Positions 1-7,754 of a stretch of DNA of 35,318 bases are shown here, piece after piece; position 1 is the stretch's first letter; the number at the start of each line of letters is the position of its first letter. A program made the translations under genes and the position numbers. The stretch covers positions 1 through 35,318 of the forward strand of contig NZ_JAHWGL010000047.1 in the NCBI RefSeq assembly GCF_019334315.1. Reading direction: 5' to 3'. The stretch is from Hymenobacter profundi. Lineage in GTDB: Bacteria > Bacteroidota > Bacteroidia > Cytophagales > Hymenobacteraceae. The notes below the pieces were generated by a model, which searched no databases, had not been told where the DNA came from, and worked only from the letters and a program-made list of their open reading frames with translations.

Positions 1-31
1 GGGTATGAGTTGATAGAGCAGAAGCGGTGAA

Positions 32-198
32 GTGGTGAGTTTGTGAAGTAGTGAAAAAAGCGTGTGTCATCCTGAGCTTGCGAAGGACCTTATGCCAGTT
101 GAACGAGTCGTTGTTACGATGGTCGTTCTCACATGATAAGGTCCTTCACTGCGCTCAGGATGACACACGCTTTTTTCACTACTTCACAAACTCACCAC
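32..198. repeat. Long palindromic intergenic repeat, copy 1
   Basis: Positions 32-77 pair perfectly with 153-198 (46 bp). After a small asymmetric bulge a second stem pairs 82-93 with 136-147. The inner part carries the TGTCATCCTGAGC terminus and the GAAGGACCTT block shared with copies near 15767, 26925 and 35243. Unusually, the pairing continues about 29 bp outside the TGTCATCC boundary seen in the other copies. It ends 25 bp before the 3' end of the DUF389 gene. It could act as a transcription or decay barrier. A short ORF running through it is not believable as a gene. Confidence 0.9.
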
Positions 199-222
199 CT
201 CACCATTTCACAAACTTACCTT

Positions 223-1662
223 TCACCGCCTAGCCGCTGGGGTAGGCGTATTCAACGTTTTCGGAACGGTAGGGGCTTGGGGTAGCGTGATGGGTACGGC
301 GCGGGGTGCGGGCTGGCGCACAGGCCGGAGTGGGGTACGGCTGAGCACCAGCGTGTCCTGTTGCAGGCGGGCTTGCAGAAACTGGTAGAGGCGTTGGGTT
401 TCGGCGGGGGTAGGCACGGTATCGGGGCGCTGCCAGGCTACGGCTACGGTGAGCAGGGTGTCGGCGCGGAGGGTGTCGGGGGCAATATCGGTTTGAGGGC
501 GGGCCACGCTCAGGCCGGCCACGCGCGGAAAGGCGGCACGAACCTCGCGCAACACTTGCGCCGCCGAGGGCAGCGGGTTGCTGGCTGGACTACTGGTGGT
601 GCGGATGGTGGGTGCACGCGTCAGCTCCGCTTCTAACTGCATGTTTTGAAACAGATTGCGGGCGGCTTCTTCACTCAGCTGCGCTACTTCCTCCTTTGAA
701 ATATTCACCCGCGACACTTCCACTTGGTAGTTTTTGAGGTCGCGCTGGCGCAGCCGCTTTTCCATTTGGGCCACTTGGCGGGGCACCACATTCAGGCCCG
801 AGAAGTACACCCGCACCAGGTTGGTCGAATCGGTGTGCGCGATATCCCAGCGCAACACTTCGTTGCCTTGCGCCCGCAATCCGTCTACCACTACCTCCTC
901 CACAATGCGCCGGTCGCGCTCCTGGCGGTATACACTCACTAGGAAGTAGACGCTGGGAGCCACAATTAAAGCCAGCAGCAGACCCATAATGATGTTGACG
1001 CGGCGCTGCTGTCCCTCCTCCACATACGTGCGTTGCGGAAAGCGCATTACCCTCACAATCATGTAAGTAGCCAAGCTGATGAAGGCCGCGTTGATACAGT
1101 ATAAGTACAACGCCCCCAGAAAAACTGACCAGTTGAGATGCGCCAGGCCAAAGCCGGCCGTGCACAGCGGGGGCATAAGCGCCGTAGCAATGGCCACGCC
1201 CGGAATGGCGTTGGTCTTATCGCGCCGGGAGCTGGAAATGATACCGGCCACGCCCCCAAACAAGGCAATGAGCACGTCGAGCAGGGTAGGGTGCGTGCGC
1301 GCGAGCAGTTCGGGTGTGGCTTGCCCCAGGGGCGTGAGGCTGAAATAGAGTACGCTGGCTACCAGGCTGATAGCAGTAGCCAACCCCAGTTGGCGCAGCG
1401 CGTGCCGAAACATAGCCGAGTCGTTGATACCCAAGCTCATGCCTACCCCCAGGATCGGACCCATCAGCGGCGAAATCAACATGGCCCCAATGATGACGGC
1501 GGCCGAGTTGGTATCCAAGCCGATGCTGGCCAGCAGCGCCGCGCACATCAGAATCCAAAGCACCGAACCTCGCAGTTCAATATTGGCTTCAATGTCCTCG
1601 ACGGTACCGCCGATGGACGCGCCCGTGCGAAGGTTCAGCAAACGGAGTAAACGCAGCAGCAT
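223..1662 (-). CDS. DUF389 family multi-pass membrane protein
   Basis: A 479-residue inner-membrane protein of the DUF389 (TIGR00341-like) family, whose biochemical function is unknown. The N-terminal half has the family hallmarks: a hydrophobic segment followed by an AAVIIGAMLISPLMGPILG-type stretch (about residues 53-71), a further block with IPGVAIATALMPPLCTAGFG (about 153-172), and about six membrane helices up to residue 245. The C-terminal half is soluble and poorly conserved, with a proline/threonine-rich tail of about 45 residues. The first ATG is used; there is no strong alternative. It is divergent from trmN6 and separated from it by 100 bp. No substrate can be inferred from the neighbours. 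Confidence 0.85.
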   Translation of the reverse strand: MLLRLLRLLNLRTGASIGGTVEDIEANIELRGSVLWILMCAALLASIGLDTNSAAVIIGAMLISPLMGPILGVGMSLGINDSAMFRHALRQLGLATAISLVASVLYFSLTPLGQATPELLARTHPTLLDVLIALFGGVAGIISSSRRDKTNAIPGVAIATALMPPLCTAGFGLAHLNWSVFLGALYLYCINAAFISLATYMIVRVMRFPQRTYVEEGQQRRVNIIMGLLLALIVAPSVYFLVSVYRQERDRRIVEEVVVDGLRAQGNEVLRWDIAHTDSTNLVRVYFSGLNVVPRQVAQMEKRLRQRDLKNYQVEVSRVNISKEEVAQLSEEAARNLFQNMQLEAELTRAPTIRTTSSPASNPLPSAAQVLREVRAAFPRVAGLSVARPQTDIAPDTLRADTLLTVAVAWQRPDTVPTPAETQRLYQFLQARLQQDTLVLSRTPLRPVRQPAPRAVPITLPQAPTVPKTLNTPTPAARR

Positions 1663-1729
1663 AGGGAAACTTTAGGTAGTAAGGACGAAGGTAAAGCCAG
1701 CATACGGAAAGCACGACAGGAAGGTAGCC

Positions 1730-1737
1730 TATCTTTG
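1730..1737 (+). promoter_or_regulatory. Bacteroidota -7 promoter element for trmN6
   Basis: TATCTTTG matches the TAnnTTTG consensus, 25 bp upstream of the trmN6 start codon. No convincing -33 TTTG was seen. Confidence 0.6.
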
Positions 1738-1762
1738 CCCGCGATTATGCCGCTTTAGTATC

Positions 1763-2485
1763 ATGGCCAATTCCTATTTTCAGTTCAAGCAGTTTCGGGT
1801 AGAGCAGGCGCACTGTGCCATGAAGGTGTGCACCGATGCCTGCGTGCTGGGCGCCACGGCGGCGGTAGCCGGCGCCCGGCGCGTACTGGATATTGGCACC
1901 GGCACCGGCCTGCTGGCCCTGATGGCCGCCCAGCGCAACCCCACGGCCACCATTGAAGCAGTGGAATTAGATGCCGCCGCGGCCGCCCAGGCCGCCGAGA
2001 ACTTTGCCGCCTCGCCGTGGGCAGAGCGCCTGCGCGCCTACCCCATTAGCCTAGCCCAATTTGCGGCCACCCACCCCGCCCCCTACGACCACATCCTGTG
2101 CAACCCGCCGTTTTTCCGTCAATCGCTCCGCTCGCCCGACGCGCAACGCACCACGGCCCGCCACACTGCCAACGACACCCTGACGTTCACCGAAATCAGC
2201 CGGTTTGCCGCTGATTTTTTAACTGAACAGGGCAAACTCACGGTGCTATTACCGCCACCCGAGATGCTGCATTTCGAGCAGGACGTAGCGGCCGTGGGCC
2301 TCTACCCTACCGCTCGGCTGGCGCTGCACCACCGCCCCGGCAGCCGGGCGTTGCGCCACATTACCGCCTTTGGGCGGCAGCCACAACCTGTGAGTACGCA
2401 AACGCTACTGCTGCATGATGCAGATGAGGCGGTGTATTCGCAGGAGTTCCGGGCGCTGCTAGGCGGGTTTTATCTGCACTTGTAG
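1763..2485 (+). CDS. trmN6: tRNA1(Val) (adenine(37)-N6)-methyltransferase
   Basis: A 240-residue SAM-dependent methyltransferase of the TrmN6/YfiC family, which methylates N6 of adenosine 37 in valine tRNA in the cytoplasm. The sequence shows the family start with FxFKQFxVxQ (residues 6-15), SAM-binding motif I LDIGTGTG (42-49), an acidic residue ending motif II (about 68-70), and the N6-adenine catalytic motif NPPF (114-117). The length is typical of the family. The ATG at 1763 lies 25 bp after a TAnnTTTG promoter element. It is monocistronic here and convergent with the ABC ATPase, with only 2 bp between the two stop codons. Confidence 0.88.
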   Translation: MANSYFQFKQFRVEQAHCAMKVCTDACVLGATAAVAGARRVLDIGTGTGLLALMAAQRNPTATIEAVELDAAAAAQAAENFAASPWAERLRAYPISLAQFAATHPAPYDHILCNPPFFRQSLRSPDAQRTTARHTANDTLTFTEISRFAADFLTEQGKLTVLLPPPEMLHFEQDVAAVGLYPTARLALHHRPGSRALRHITAFGRQPQPVSTQTLLLHDADEAVYSQEFRALLGGFYLHL

Positions 2486-2487
2486 CG

Positions 2488-3180
2488 CTACACTAGTTGC
2501 CGGAGTCGGGTAAGTTTGTCTTGGTAGAATTCGTCGAGCAAATCGGTACTTACCTGGTCGAACTCGGGACGGGTGTAGTGGCGACGCACGGTGCCAGCAG
2601 CCAGAATGGTTAGCTCGTCGCAGATTTCGGTGAGGGTGCCGAGTAGGTGCGATGTCAGGAGAATACCAGTGCCGCGTGCCCGCAGCCGCAGCAGTATTTC
2701 CTTCACTAGTAGGTTGGTACCCAGGTCGAGACCGTTGAAGGGCTCATCGAGAATGAGGTAGCGGAAGTCCTGCACCAGCACTGCCAGCAGGGCCAGCTTC
2801 TTCTTCATCCCAGCGGAATAGTCTTCGGCATAGGCATCGAGCGGTAGTTCCAGCAACTCGTTCCACTCCGCGAAATCCGGCACTGTCCGGCCTCGTGCCT
2901 GTAGGCAAAAGGTGAGGTATTCGCGGCCAGTAAGGCGCGGATAGAAGTAGGGCTCGTAGGGTAGCAGGCTCGTATGCTGGCGCAGGCTGAGGCCGGTGGT
3001 TTCGCGCACCGTGCCGTGGTAGTCGGCAATCAGCCCGTAGATGCAGTTCAGCAGCGTGGTTTTGCCAGCCCCGTTCACACCTACCAACCCGTGGATGGTA
3101 CCAGGGCGCAAGTCGAGGCTGACGTGGTGCAGGACGGGCTGCGCGTCGTAGGCTTTGTGTAGGTTGCGAATTTCAATCAT
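2488..3180 (-). CDS. ABC transporter ATP-binding protein
   Basis: A 230-residue ABC ATPase. Visible motifs are Walker A GVNGAGKTT (34-42), Q-loop region near 68, a signature variant YSAGMKKKL (121-129), Walker B YLILDEP followed by FNGLD (141-152), and a switch His in LLTSHL. The signature YSAGMKKK is typical of the ABC-2/CcmA-like exporter class rather than of importers. Its start overlaps the 3' end of the upstream permease-like gene by 8 bp, so the two are translationally coupled and presumably form one transporter. The substrate cannot be told from sequence. Confidence 0.88.
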   Translation of the reverse strand: MIEIRNLHKAYDAQPVLHHVSLDLRPGTIHGLVGVNGAGKTTLLNCIYGLIADYHGTVRETTGLSLRQHTSLLPYEPYFYPRLTGREYLTFCLQARGRTVPDFAEWNELLELPLDAYAEDYSAGMKKKLALLAVLVQDFRYLILDEPFNGLDLGTNLLVKEILLRLRARGTGILLTSHLLGTLTEICDELTILAAGTVRRHYTRPEFDQVSTDLLDEFYQDKLTRLRQLV

Positions 3181-4117
3181 AGCGAAAAGCGGCCAACCGC
3201 CGTCGGCTTTTAGTTAGCAAAACAGGAAACGCCGCCACAAATACTGCCCCGTACACGGTATTCAACACAATCAGCAAGCCCAGCGCTACCACGCCCACTT
3301 GTATGGTAAGACTCAAGAAAGCATTGGGGTAGAAGGCGTATTTGGCGAGCAACGCTCCGGCTAGGACTGCCAAATTCCATAATAACAGTCCCAAAGCGCT
3401 TACCCAGGTAGCAGATCCTACCGCCATTATTGCGAGGAAAGGAGTTGCCGTGAGCAGGTAGTAAGCCCACAGCAGCCACACGCGTCGCCAGAGGAAGGCG
3501 TCTACCCCACGGGCGGCCGTTAGCACCATCGTGGATGGCTCGGCCGTGCCGTAGCAACTCAGCACCCACAACAGCCACAGTACCGCCGCTCCAGCCGCAA
3601 CGAGGGGTAGCTGATGCTGCCACACGGCCACGCCGAACAGCCCCAGCCATACCAGCATGCCGCCGCCCTGCCGCCAGCCCCCTACCCACTCAAACGCCTC
3701 AGCCCGAAACAGACTACTCCTACCCTGCTTGCGCGTCCGCACGGCCGGAATCGGCAGCCACGGCACAGCGGCGACGGCCAGCATCGTTAGTACCGCGGCG
3801 CCTACCCTGCCATGCGCCAGCAGCACTGCCGCGGCCGGGCTCAGCAGCAACGCATACTCCACGGCCAACCATTGCCGAAATGTGGGGGCTACTGCTTGCA
3901 GAAAAGGCAGGTCGTCTCGCCGCCAGTGGGCGCTGAGGCACAGCCACATACCTAGTATTGGCACTACCCACTGGCCTACCGGATGGCGCGCCGCCGTGAG
4001 CAGCGCTTTGCTACTTACCGCTAATAGCATTGCCCCAAGCAGTAGCAACCGCCACCATCCTAGCTCCAGCAGGTGACGCCTTAGTATCCGCAGGCGCAAC
4101 AGAAGATACGCGTTCAT
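3173..4117 (-). CDS. ABC-type permease-like membrane protein
   Basis: A 314-residue protein made almost entirely of hydrophobic helices (about 8-10 segments) with short basic loops. No family motif is recognised directly. It is called the membrane partner because it overlaps the ABC ATPase gene by 8 bp on the same strand and has an ABC-2 exporter-like make-up. It starts with a short basic n-region (MNAYLLLRLRILRR) followed by the first helix. The upstream 239 bp (4118-4356) is AT-rich and is shared with the divergent arsR gene. Function beyond membrane transport or assembly is unknown. Confidence 0.7.
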   Translation of the reverse strand: MNAYLLLRLRILRRHLLELGWWRLLLLGAMLLAVSSKALLTAARHPVGQWVVPILGMWLCLSAHWRRDDLPFLQAVAPTFRQWLAVEYALLLSPAAAVLLAHGRVGAAVLTMLAVAAVPWLPIPAVRTRKQGRSSLFRAEAFEWVGGWRQGGGMLVWLGLFGVAVWQHQLPLVAAGAAVLWLLWVLSCYGTAEPSTMVLTAARGVDAFLWRRVWLLWAYYLLTATPFLAIMAVGSATWVSALGLLLWNLAVLAGALLAKYAFYPNAFLSLTIQVGVVALGLLIVLNTVYGAVFVAAFPVLLTKSRRRLAAFRYD

Positions 4118-4356
4118 GCGAGGTACAACGGTATATATGTGTTAATCTATACAAAAATCATTGTGATGCGCCATTGCCTACCTCTTTCCCTAAAATGCGT
4201 TTATAAATGCTACGTATAAGGCCTGTAAAAACTTCATGAAACTCCCTCATGCGGGTGCGTTTCTTTCGCCTGTATTGTGCATAGGAAGAGTCTAAGGAAC
4301 TAACACGCCCAAAACACTTGTATAAATGAACAACTATTCATAAGTTTACTACCGCT
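4118..4356. other. Divergent AT-rich intergenic region upstream of arsR
   Basis: 239 bp between the permease gene (-) and arsR (+), clearly richer in A/T than the flanking genes. It must hold both promoters. No exact TAnnTTTG was found; TAAGTTTA at 4341-4348 is a near match before arsR. No gene is seen. Confidence 0.6.
4326..4341. promoter_or_regulatory. Possible ArsR-family operator dyad
   Basis: ATGAA, 6 bp, TTCAT: a short AT-rich dyad 16 bp before the arsR start codon. The position suits autorepression by the ArsR-type protein, but arms of 5 bp are weak evidence. Confidence 0.3.
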
Positions 4357-4677
4357 ATGACTCTCTCGCCTACCCCCAACGCTGAACTGAACCTGACCAC
4401 CGAAAAGATGGAGAAGGTGGCGTTCATTCTCAAAACCACGGCGCACCCTACCCGCATTGCCATCGTGCAGTTGCTTTCTAACCACGAGAACCTATCGGTG
4501 ACGGACATCAGCGAGCAACTGGGGGTAGAGCAAAGCCTGCTCTCGCACCACTTGTCGGGCATGAAGCTGAAAGGCATTCTGAGTTCCCACCGCGAAGGCA
4601 AGAACATTTACTACGCGCTGAAAATGCGGGAAGTGGTGGATGTTATTCAGTGCTTGGCCGCCTGCACGTTTCTGTAG
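4357..4677 (+). CDS. ArsR-family (BigR-like) winged-helix regulator
   Basis: A 106-residue ArsR-type DNA-binding repressor. It has the family core: ILKTTAHPTRIAIVQLL (helix 1-2, residues 24-40), the recognition helix region VTDISEQLGVEQSLLSHHLSGMKLKGIL (48-75), and a wing with REGKNIYYAL. The only cysteines are Cys99 and Cys103 in the C-terminal helix, a CxxxC pair. BigR/SqrR sensors of persulfide instead pair one cysteine in helix 2 with one in helix 5. It heads a run of sulfur genes on the same strand (TSUP exporter, persulfide dioxygenase-rhodanese, YeeE/YedE), so I infer a sulfide or persulfide sensor. A metal sensor using the same cysteines is the main alternative. Confidence 0.85.
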   Translation: MTLSPTPNAELNLTTEKMEKVAFILKTTAHPTRIAIVQLLSNHENLSVTDISEQLGVEQSLLSHHLSGMKLKGILSSHREGKNIYYALKMREVVDVIQCLAACTFL

Positions 4678-4744
4678 AAACGGCCATTTTTTTGATCCAA
4701 CACATGAACACTTTATCATAAATTCATTCGTTCACTTGTTTCTC

Positions 4745-5560
4745 ATGCTTTCACTTCTGGGCTATTTCGCGGCAGTTTTTATCGGACTTTCTTTGGGCAT
4801 ACTGGGCGGGGGCGGCTCTATTCTCACCGTGCCCGTGCTGGTGTACCTGATGGGCGTGAACCCGGTGCTGAGCACGGCCTATTCCCTGTTTGTGGTTGGC
4901 TCTACTTCGGTGGTGGGTGCCTCGGGGTATTTCCGCCGAGGGCTGGTGTCGTTGAAGACGGCTGTTGTGTTCCTACTCCCCTCTTTGCTGGCCGTGTTCG
5001 TGGTGCGCAAGCTGCTGCTGCCCGCCATTCCGCATGTACTATTCAGCGTGGGCAACGTTGTTTTCACCAAAGATTTGCTGGTGCTGGTGACTTTTGCAAT
5101 GCTGATGGTGGGAGCTGCCCTATCCATGATTCGTGCAAAGCAAACCGAACAAGTGCTGGCGGAAAAACTGCACCACTTACCCACCTTCAACTACCCCCTG
5201 ATTCTGGGCATTGGCCTAGTTGTGGGGCTCCTCACGGGCTTTGTAGGAGCCGGCGGCGGCTTTCTGATTATTCCGGCGCTGGTACTGGGCGCCCGCCTAC
5301 CCATGAAGCTGGCCGTGGGTACTTCGCTGGCCATCATTGCCCTCAATTCGCTTATCGGCTTCAGCGGTGATATCAGTGCGGGCACCCCTATTGCCTGGAC
5401 GTTTTTACTTGGCTTTCTGTCTTTTACGCTGGCGGGCATTGTGCTGGGTACCTATCTGGCTCGTTTCATCCCGGGCGCCAAGCTCAAGCCCGCTTTCGGC
5501 TGGTTTGCCCTCACGATGGGCTTGTTTATTCTACTGCGCGAATTGGTATTCGTGTCCTAA
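4745..5560 (+). CDS. TauE/SafE (TSUP) family sulfur-anion exporter
   Basis: A 271-residue membrane protein of the TSUP family, whose members export or import sulfite, sulfoacetate or related anions. It has two homologous halves, each beginning with a glycine-rich helix: [19 protein letters not shown] near residues 13-31 and [19 protein letters not shown] near 160-178, each followed by a P-x-x-x-A/L-x-x-T/G-S-type helix. About eight membrane segments are visible. I chose the ATG at 4745; an upstream in-frame ATG at 4640 would overlap arsR and add 35 residues unlike the family. The gap from arsR is 67 bp. Given its neighbours, sulfite or thiosulfate export after persulfide oxidation is the likely job. 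Confidence 0.85.
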   Translation: MLSLLGYFAAVFIGLSLGILGGGGSILTVPVLVYLMGVNPVLSTAYSLFVVGSTSVVGASGYFRRGLVSLKTAVVFLLPSLLAVFVVRKLLLPAIPHVLFSVGNVVFTKDLLVLVTFAMLMVGAALSMIRAKQTEQVLAEKLHHLPTFNYPLILGIGLVVGLLTGFVGAGGGFLIIPALVLGARLPMKLAVGTSLAIIALNSLIGFSGDISAGTPIAWTFLLGFLSFTLAGIVLGTYLARFIPGAKLKPAFGWFALTMGLFILLRELVFVS

Positions 5561-5645
5561 GCCGCACGGCCCTACCCGCTGAATTTCTCCAGCCTGCTTT
5601 TCCTCCTGTGGTTTCCCACTCCTATCTTTTACATCGACATACCCC

Positions 5646-7004
5646 ATGAAAATCGAACAATTTGAAGACAAAGGCCTGGCGCATTTTTCCTACGCCATCC
5701 TGAGCGAGTGCGCCCGCGAAATGGTGCTGATTGACCCGGCCCGCAATCCGCAGCCCTACTACGCCTACGCGCAGGCCCACGACGCCACCATCGTGAGCAT
5801 CATCGAAACCCATCCGCACGCCGATTTTGTCTCCTCGCACCTGGAAATTGCCCGGCACACCGGCGCCGTCATTCGCGTGAGCCACCTGCTGGGCGCCGAG
5901 TATCCGCACGAAGCATTTGACGAGGGCGACGTCTTTACCGTCGGCAAGCTCACCTTCCGGGCCCTCAACACGCCCGGCCACTCGCCCGACTCCATTAGCG
6001 TGGTGCTCAGCCGCGAGGGCGAGGACAAGGCCGTATTCACCGGCGATACCCTGTTCATCGGCGACGTGGGCCGCCCCGACCTGCGCGAAGAGGCGGGCCA
6101 CCTGACGGCCAAGCGCGAGGCCCTGGCCCAGCTGCTGTACCACTCGCTGCACCACAAGCTCATGCCCCTGGCCAACGAGGTGTTGGTGTATCCGGCCCAC
6201 GGCGCGGGCTCGCTCTGCGGCAAGGCTCTGAGCGGAGCCAGCAGCAGCACCATAGCGGATGAGAAGCGCAGCAACCCCATGCTGCGCGCCATGAGCGAGA
6301 AGGCCTTCGTGCAAGAGCTCCTCGTCGATCAGCCTTTCATTCCCAAATACTTCGGCTACGATGTGGCCCTGAACAAAACCGGAGCCCCGGCCTACGCTCT
6401 GAGCATACAGCAGGTAGCCCGCCTAGCGGCCGACGTGCCGCTGCAACCGGGCGTACTGGTAGTAGACGCCCGCCCCGAAGCCGCGTTCAAAAAGGCGCAC
6501 GTTGCCGGCGCCCTCAACATACAGCAGGGCGGCAAGTTTGAGACTTGGCTGGGCTCCATCGTCGGGCCGGAAGAGTCATTCTACCTAGTGGCTGCTGACG
6601 AGGCCAGTCGGGAGGACTTACTGCATAAGACTGCCAAAATTGGCTACGAAACCTTGCTGAAAGGGGCGTTGGTGGGTACGCCCGCCACTACGGGAGCTTC
6701 TCTGCCGCCGCTAGACGTGGAGCCATTTCGCCAACACCCGGAGGCGTATACGGTTGTTGATATTCGCGCTGCTTTAGAAGCGCAGGCCGAGCCGTTGTTT
6801 GCGGGGGCACTCAACATTCCGCTGCCCGAGCTGCGGGAACGGGTAGGCGAAATTCCTCAGGACAAGCCCGTAGTAGTGCACTGTGCAGGCGGCTACCGCT
6901 CGGCTATCGGGGCCAGCATCGTGGCACCGGCCCTACCCGGCACTGCCGTCTTCGATTTGGGGGAAGCCGTAAAATCCTTTCAGACGGCTTTAGCTAATCA
7001 TTAA
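5646..7004 (+). CDS. CstB-like persulfide dioxygenase-rhodanese fusion
   Basis: A 452-residue three-domain enzyme. Residues 1-245 form a metallo-beta-lactamase-fold persulfide dioxygenase with the metal ligands of THPHADFVSSH (His56, His58, Asp60, His65), GHSPDS (His112), FTGDTLFIGDVGRPDL (Asp134) and YPAHG (His185). Cys191 follows in GSLCGK, as in CstB. Residues about 255-345 form a rhodanese fold without an active-site cysteine. Residues about 355-450 form an active rhodanese with loop CAGGYRS (Cys413). The order and length match Staphylococcus CstB (known knowledge), which oxidises low-molecular-weight persulfides to thiosulfate and sulfite. It sits 85 bp downstream of the TSUP gene, and TATCTTTT at 5623-5630 is a near-match -7 element. 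Confidence 0.9.
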   Translation: MKIEQFEDKGLAHFSYAILSECAREMVLIDPARNPQPYYAYAQAHDATIVSIIETHPHADFVSSHLEIARHTGAVIRVSHLLGAEYPHEAFDEGDVFTVGKLTFRALNTPGHSPDSISVVLSREGEDKAVFTGDTLFIGDVGRPDLREEAGHLTAKREALAQLLYHSLHHKLMPLANEVLVYPAHGAGSLCGKALSGASSSTIADEKRSNPMLRAMSEKAFVQELLVDQPFIPKYFGYDVALNKTGAPAYALSIQQVARLAADVPLQPGVLVVDARPEAAFKKAHVAGALNIQQGGKFETWLGSIVGPEESFYLVAADEASREDLLHKTAKIGYETLLKGALVGTPATTGASLPPLDVEPFRQHPEAYTVVDIRAALEAQAEPLFAGALNIPLPELRERVGEIPQDKPVVVHCAGGYRSAIGASIVAPALPGTAVFDLGEAVKSFQTALANH

Positions 7005-7040
7005 ACTTGTGTCCGATACAAAGGAAAGCGGCAAAGGACG

Positions 7041-7129
7041 GTCATGCTGAGCTTGCCGAAGCATCTCTACCGCTTCGCCCGCAGTTATTCAACGAAACGG
7101 TAGAGATGCTTCGGCAAGCTCAGCATGAC
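7041..7129. repeat. Long palindromic intergenic repeat, copy 2
   Basis: Perfect 32-bp arms (7041-7072 and 7098-7129) around a 25-nt loop. The stem continues with one mismatch into the loop. The ends read GTCATGCTGAGC, the second subfamily also seen at 14372. It lies 37 bp after the dioxygenase stop and 57 bp before the yedE-like gene on the same strand, so it may attenuate or protect the operon transcript. Confidence 0.92.
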
Positions 7130-7186
7130 AGCCTGTCTGCGTTAACACGACTTTCTAAACATCTTCTTTACTACTCCATCATCTTC

Positions 7187-7747
7187 ATGCTTGATTTTCT
7201 TCGCCAACCCTGGCCCTGGTACGTGGCGGGCCCACTCATTGGACTAACTGTACCTGCGCTCCTGCTCGTTGGCAACAAAGCTCTGGGCATCAGTTCCTCG
7301 CTGCGCCACGTGTGCGCGGCCTGCGTGCCCGCCGGCATTCCCTTCCTGACCTACAACTGGCACGCCGAGCGGTGGAATCTGTTTTTCGTGCTCGGCATCG
7401 TCATCGGTGGCTTTCTGGGCTACCGGGTGCTGGGCCACCCCGATACCATTGCCATTTCGGCCGAAACCGTGCGCGACCTACGGGCTCAACTGCACCTCAC
7501 CGACTTCACGGGCCTCCTGCCCCGGGAGCTTTTCGCCCTCGAAAACCTGCTGAACTGGAAAGGCTGGGTGTTTCTGGTGTTGGGCGGCTTTTTGGTGGGC
7601 TTTGGCACGCGCTACGCCGGGGGCTGCACGTCGGGCCACGCCATTTCGGGCCTTTCCAATTTGCAGTGGGTGTCGCTGGTAGCCGTTGTCGGCTTCTTTG
7701 CGGGTGGCCTGCTGATGACGTGGGTCATCTATCCGCTGCTCTTTTAG
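7187..7747 (+). CDS. YeeE/YedE family sulfur transporter, N-half protein (PmpA-like)
   Basis: A 186-residue membrane protein of the YeeE/YedE (sulf_transp) family, whose members carry thiosulfate or sulfane-sulfur species. The signature GTRYAGGCTSGHAISG (140-155) contains the conserved cysteine Cys147. An extra CAAC pair (Cys43, Cys46) lies near the end of the first helix region. About four to five helices are visible. I chose the ATG at 7187: an in-frame ATG at 7007 would translate through the palindromic repeat and add 60 non-membrane residues. The partner gene begins 7 bp later. Together the two give the two halves of a full-length YeeE, as in PmpA/PmpB of BigR-type operons. Confidence 0.87.
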   Translation: MLDFLRQPWPWYVAGPLIGLTVPALLLVGNKALGISSSLRHVCAACVPAGIPFLTYNWHAERWNLFFVLGIVIGGFLGYRVLGHPDTIAISAETVRDLRAQLHLTDFTGLLPRELFALENLLNWKGWVFLVLGGFLVGFGTRYAGGCTSGHAISGLSNLQWVSLVAVVGFFAGGLLMTWVIYPLLF

Positions 7748-7754
7748 TCTGCTT

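Noticed and set aside
51..233. 60-residue ORF through repeat copy 1
   Set aside because: It lies wholly in the palindrome and its flank; the product has no protein-like features.
1138..1650. 170-residue ORF on + strand inside the DUF389 gene
   Set aside because: Antisense shadow of a clear membrane protein gene; low-complexity product.
4160..4320. Riboswitch or leader RNA upstream of arsR
   Set aside because: No conserved aptamer motif or convincing long-range pairing seen.
4640..4744. N-terminal extension of the TSUP exporter
   Set aside because: Overlaps arsR and is unlike family N-termini; start at 4745 fits.
7007..7186. N-terminal extension of the first YeeE-like protein
   Set aside because: Would translate through repeat copy 2; ATG 7187 starts the membrane protein properly.
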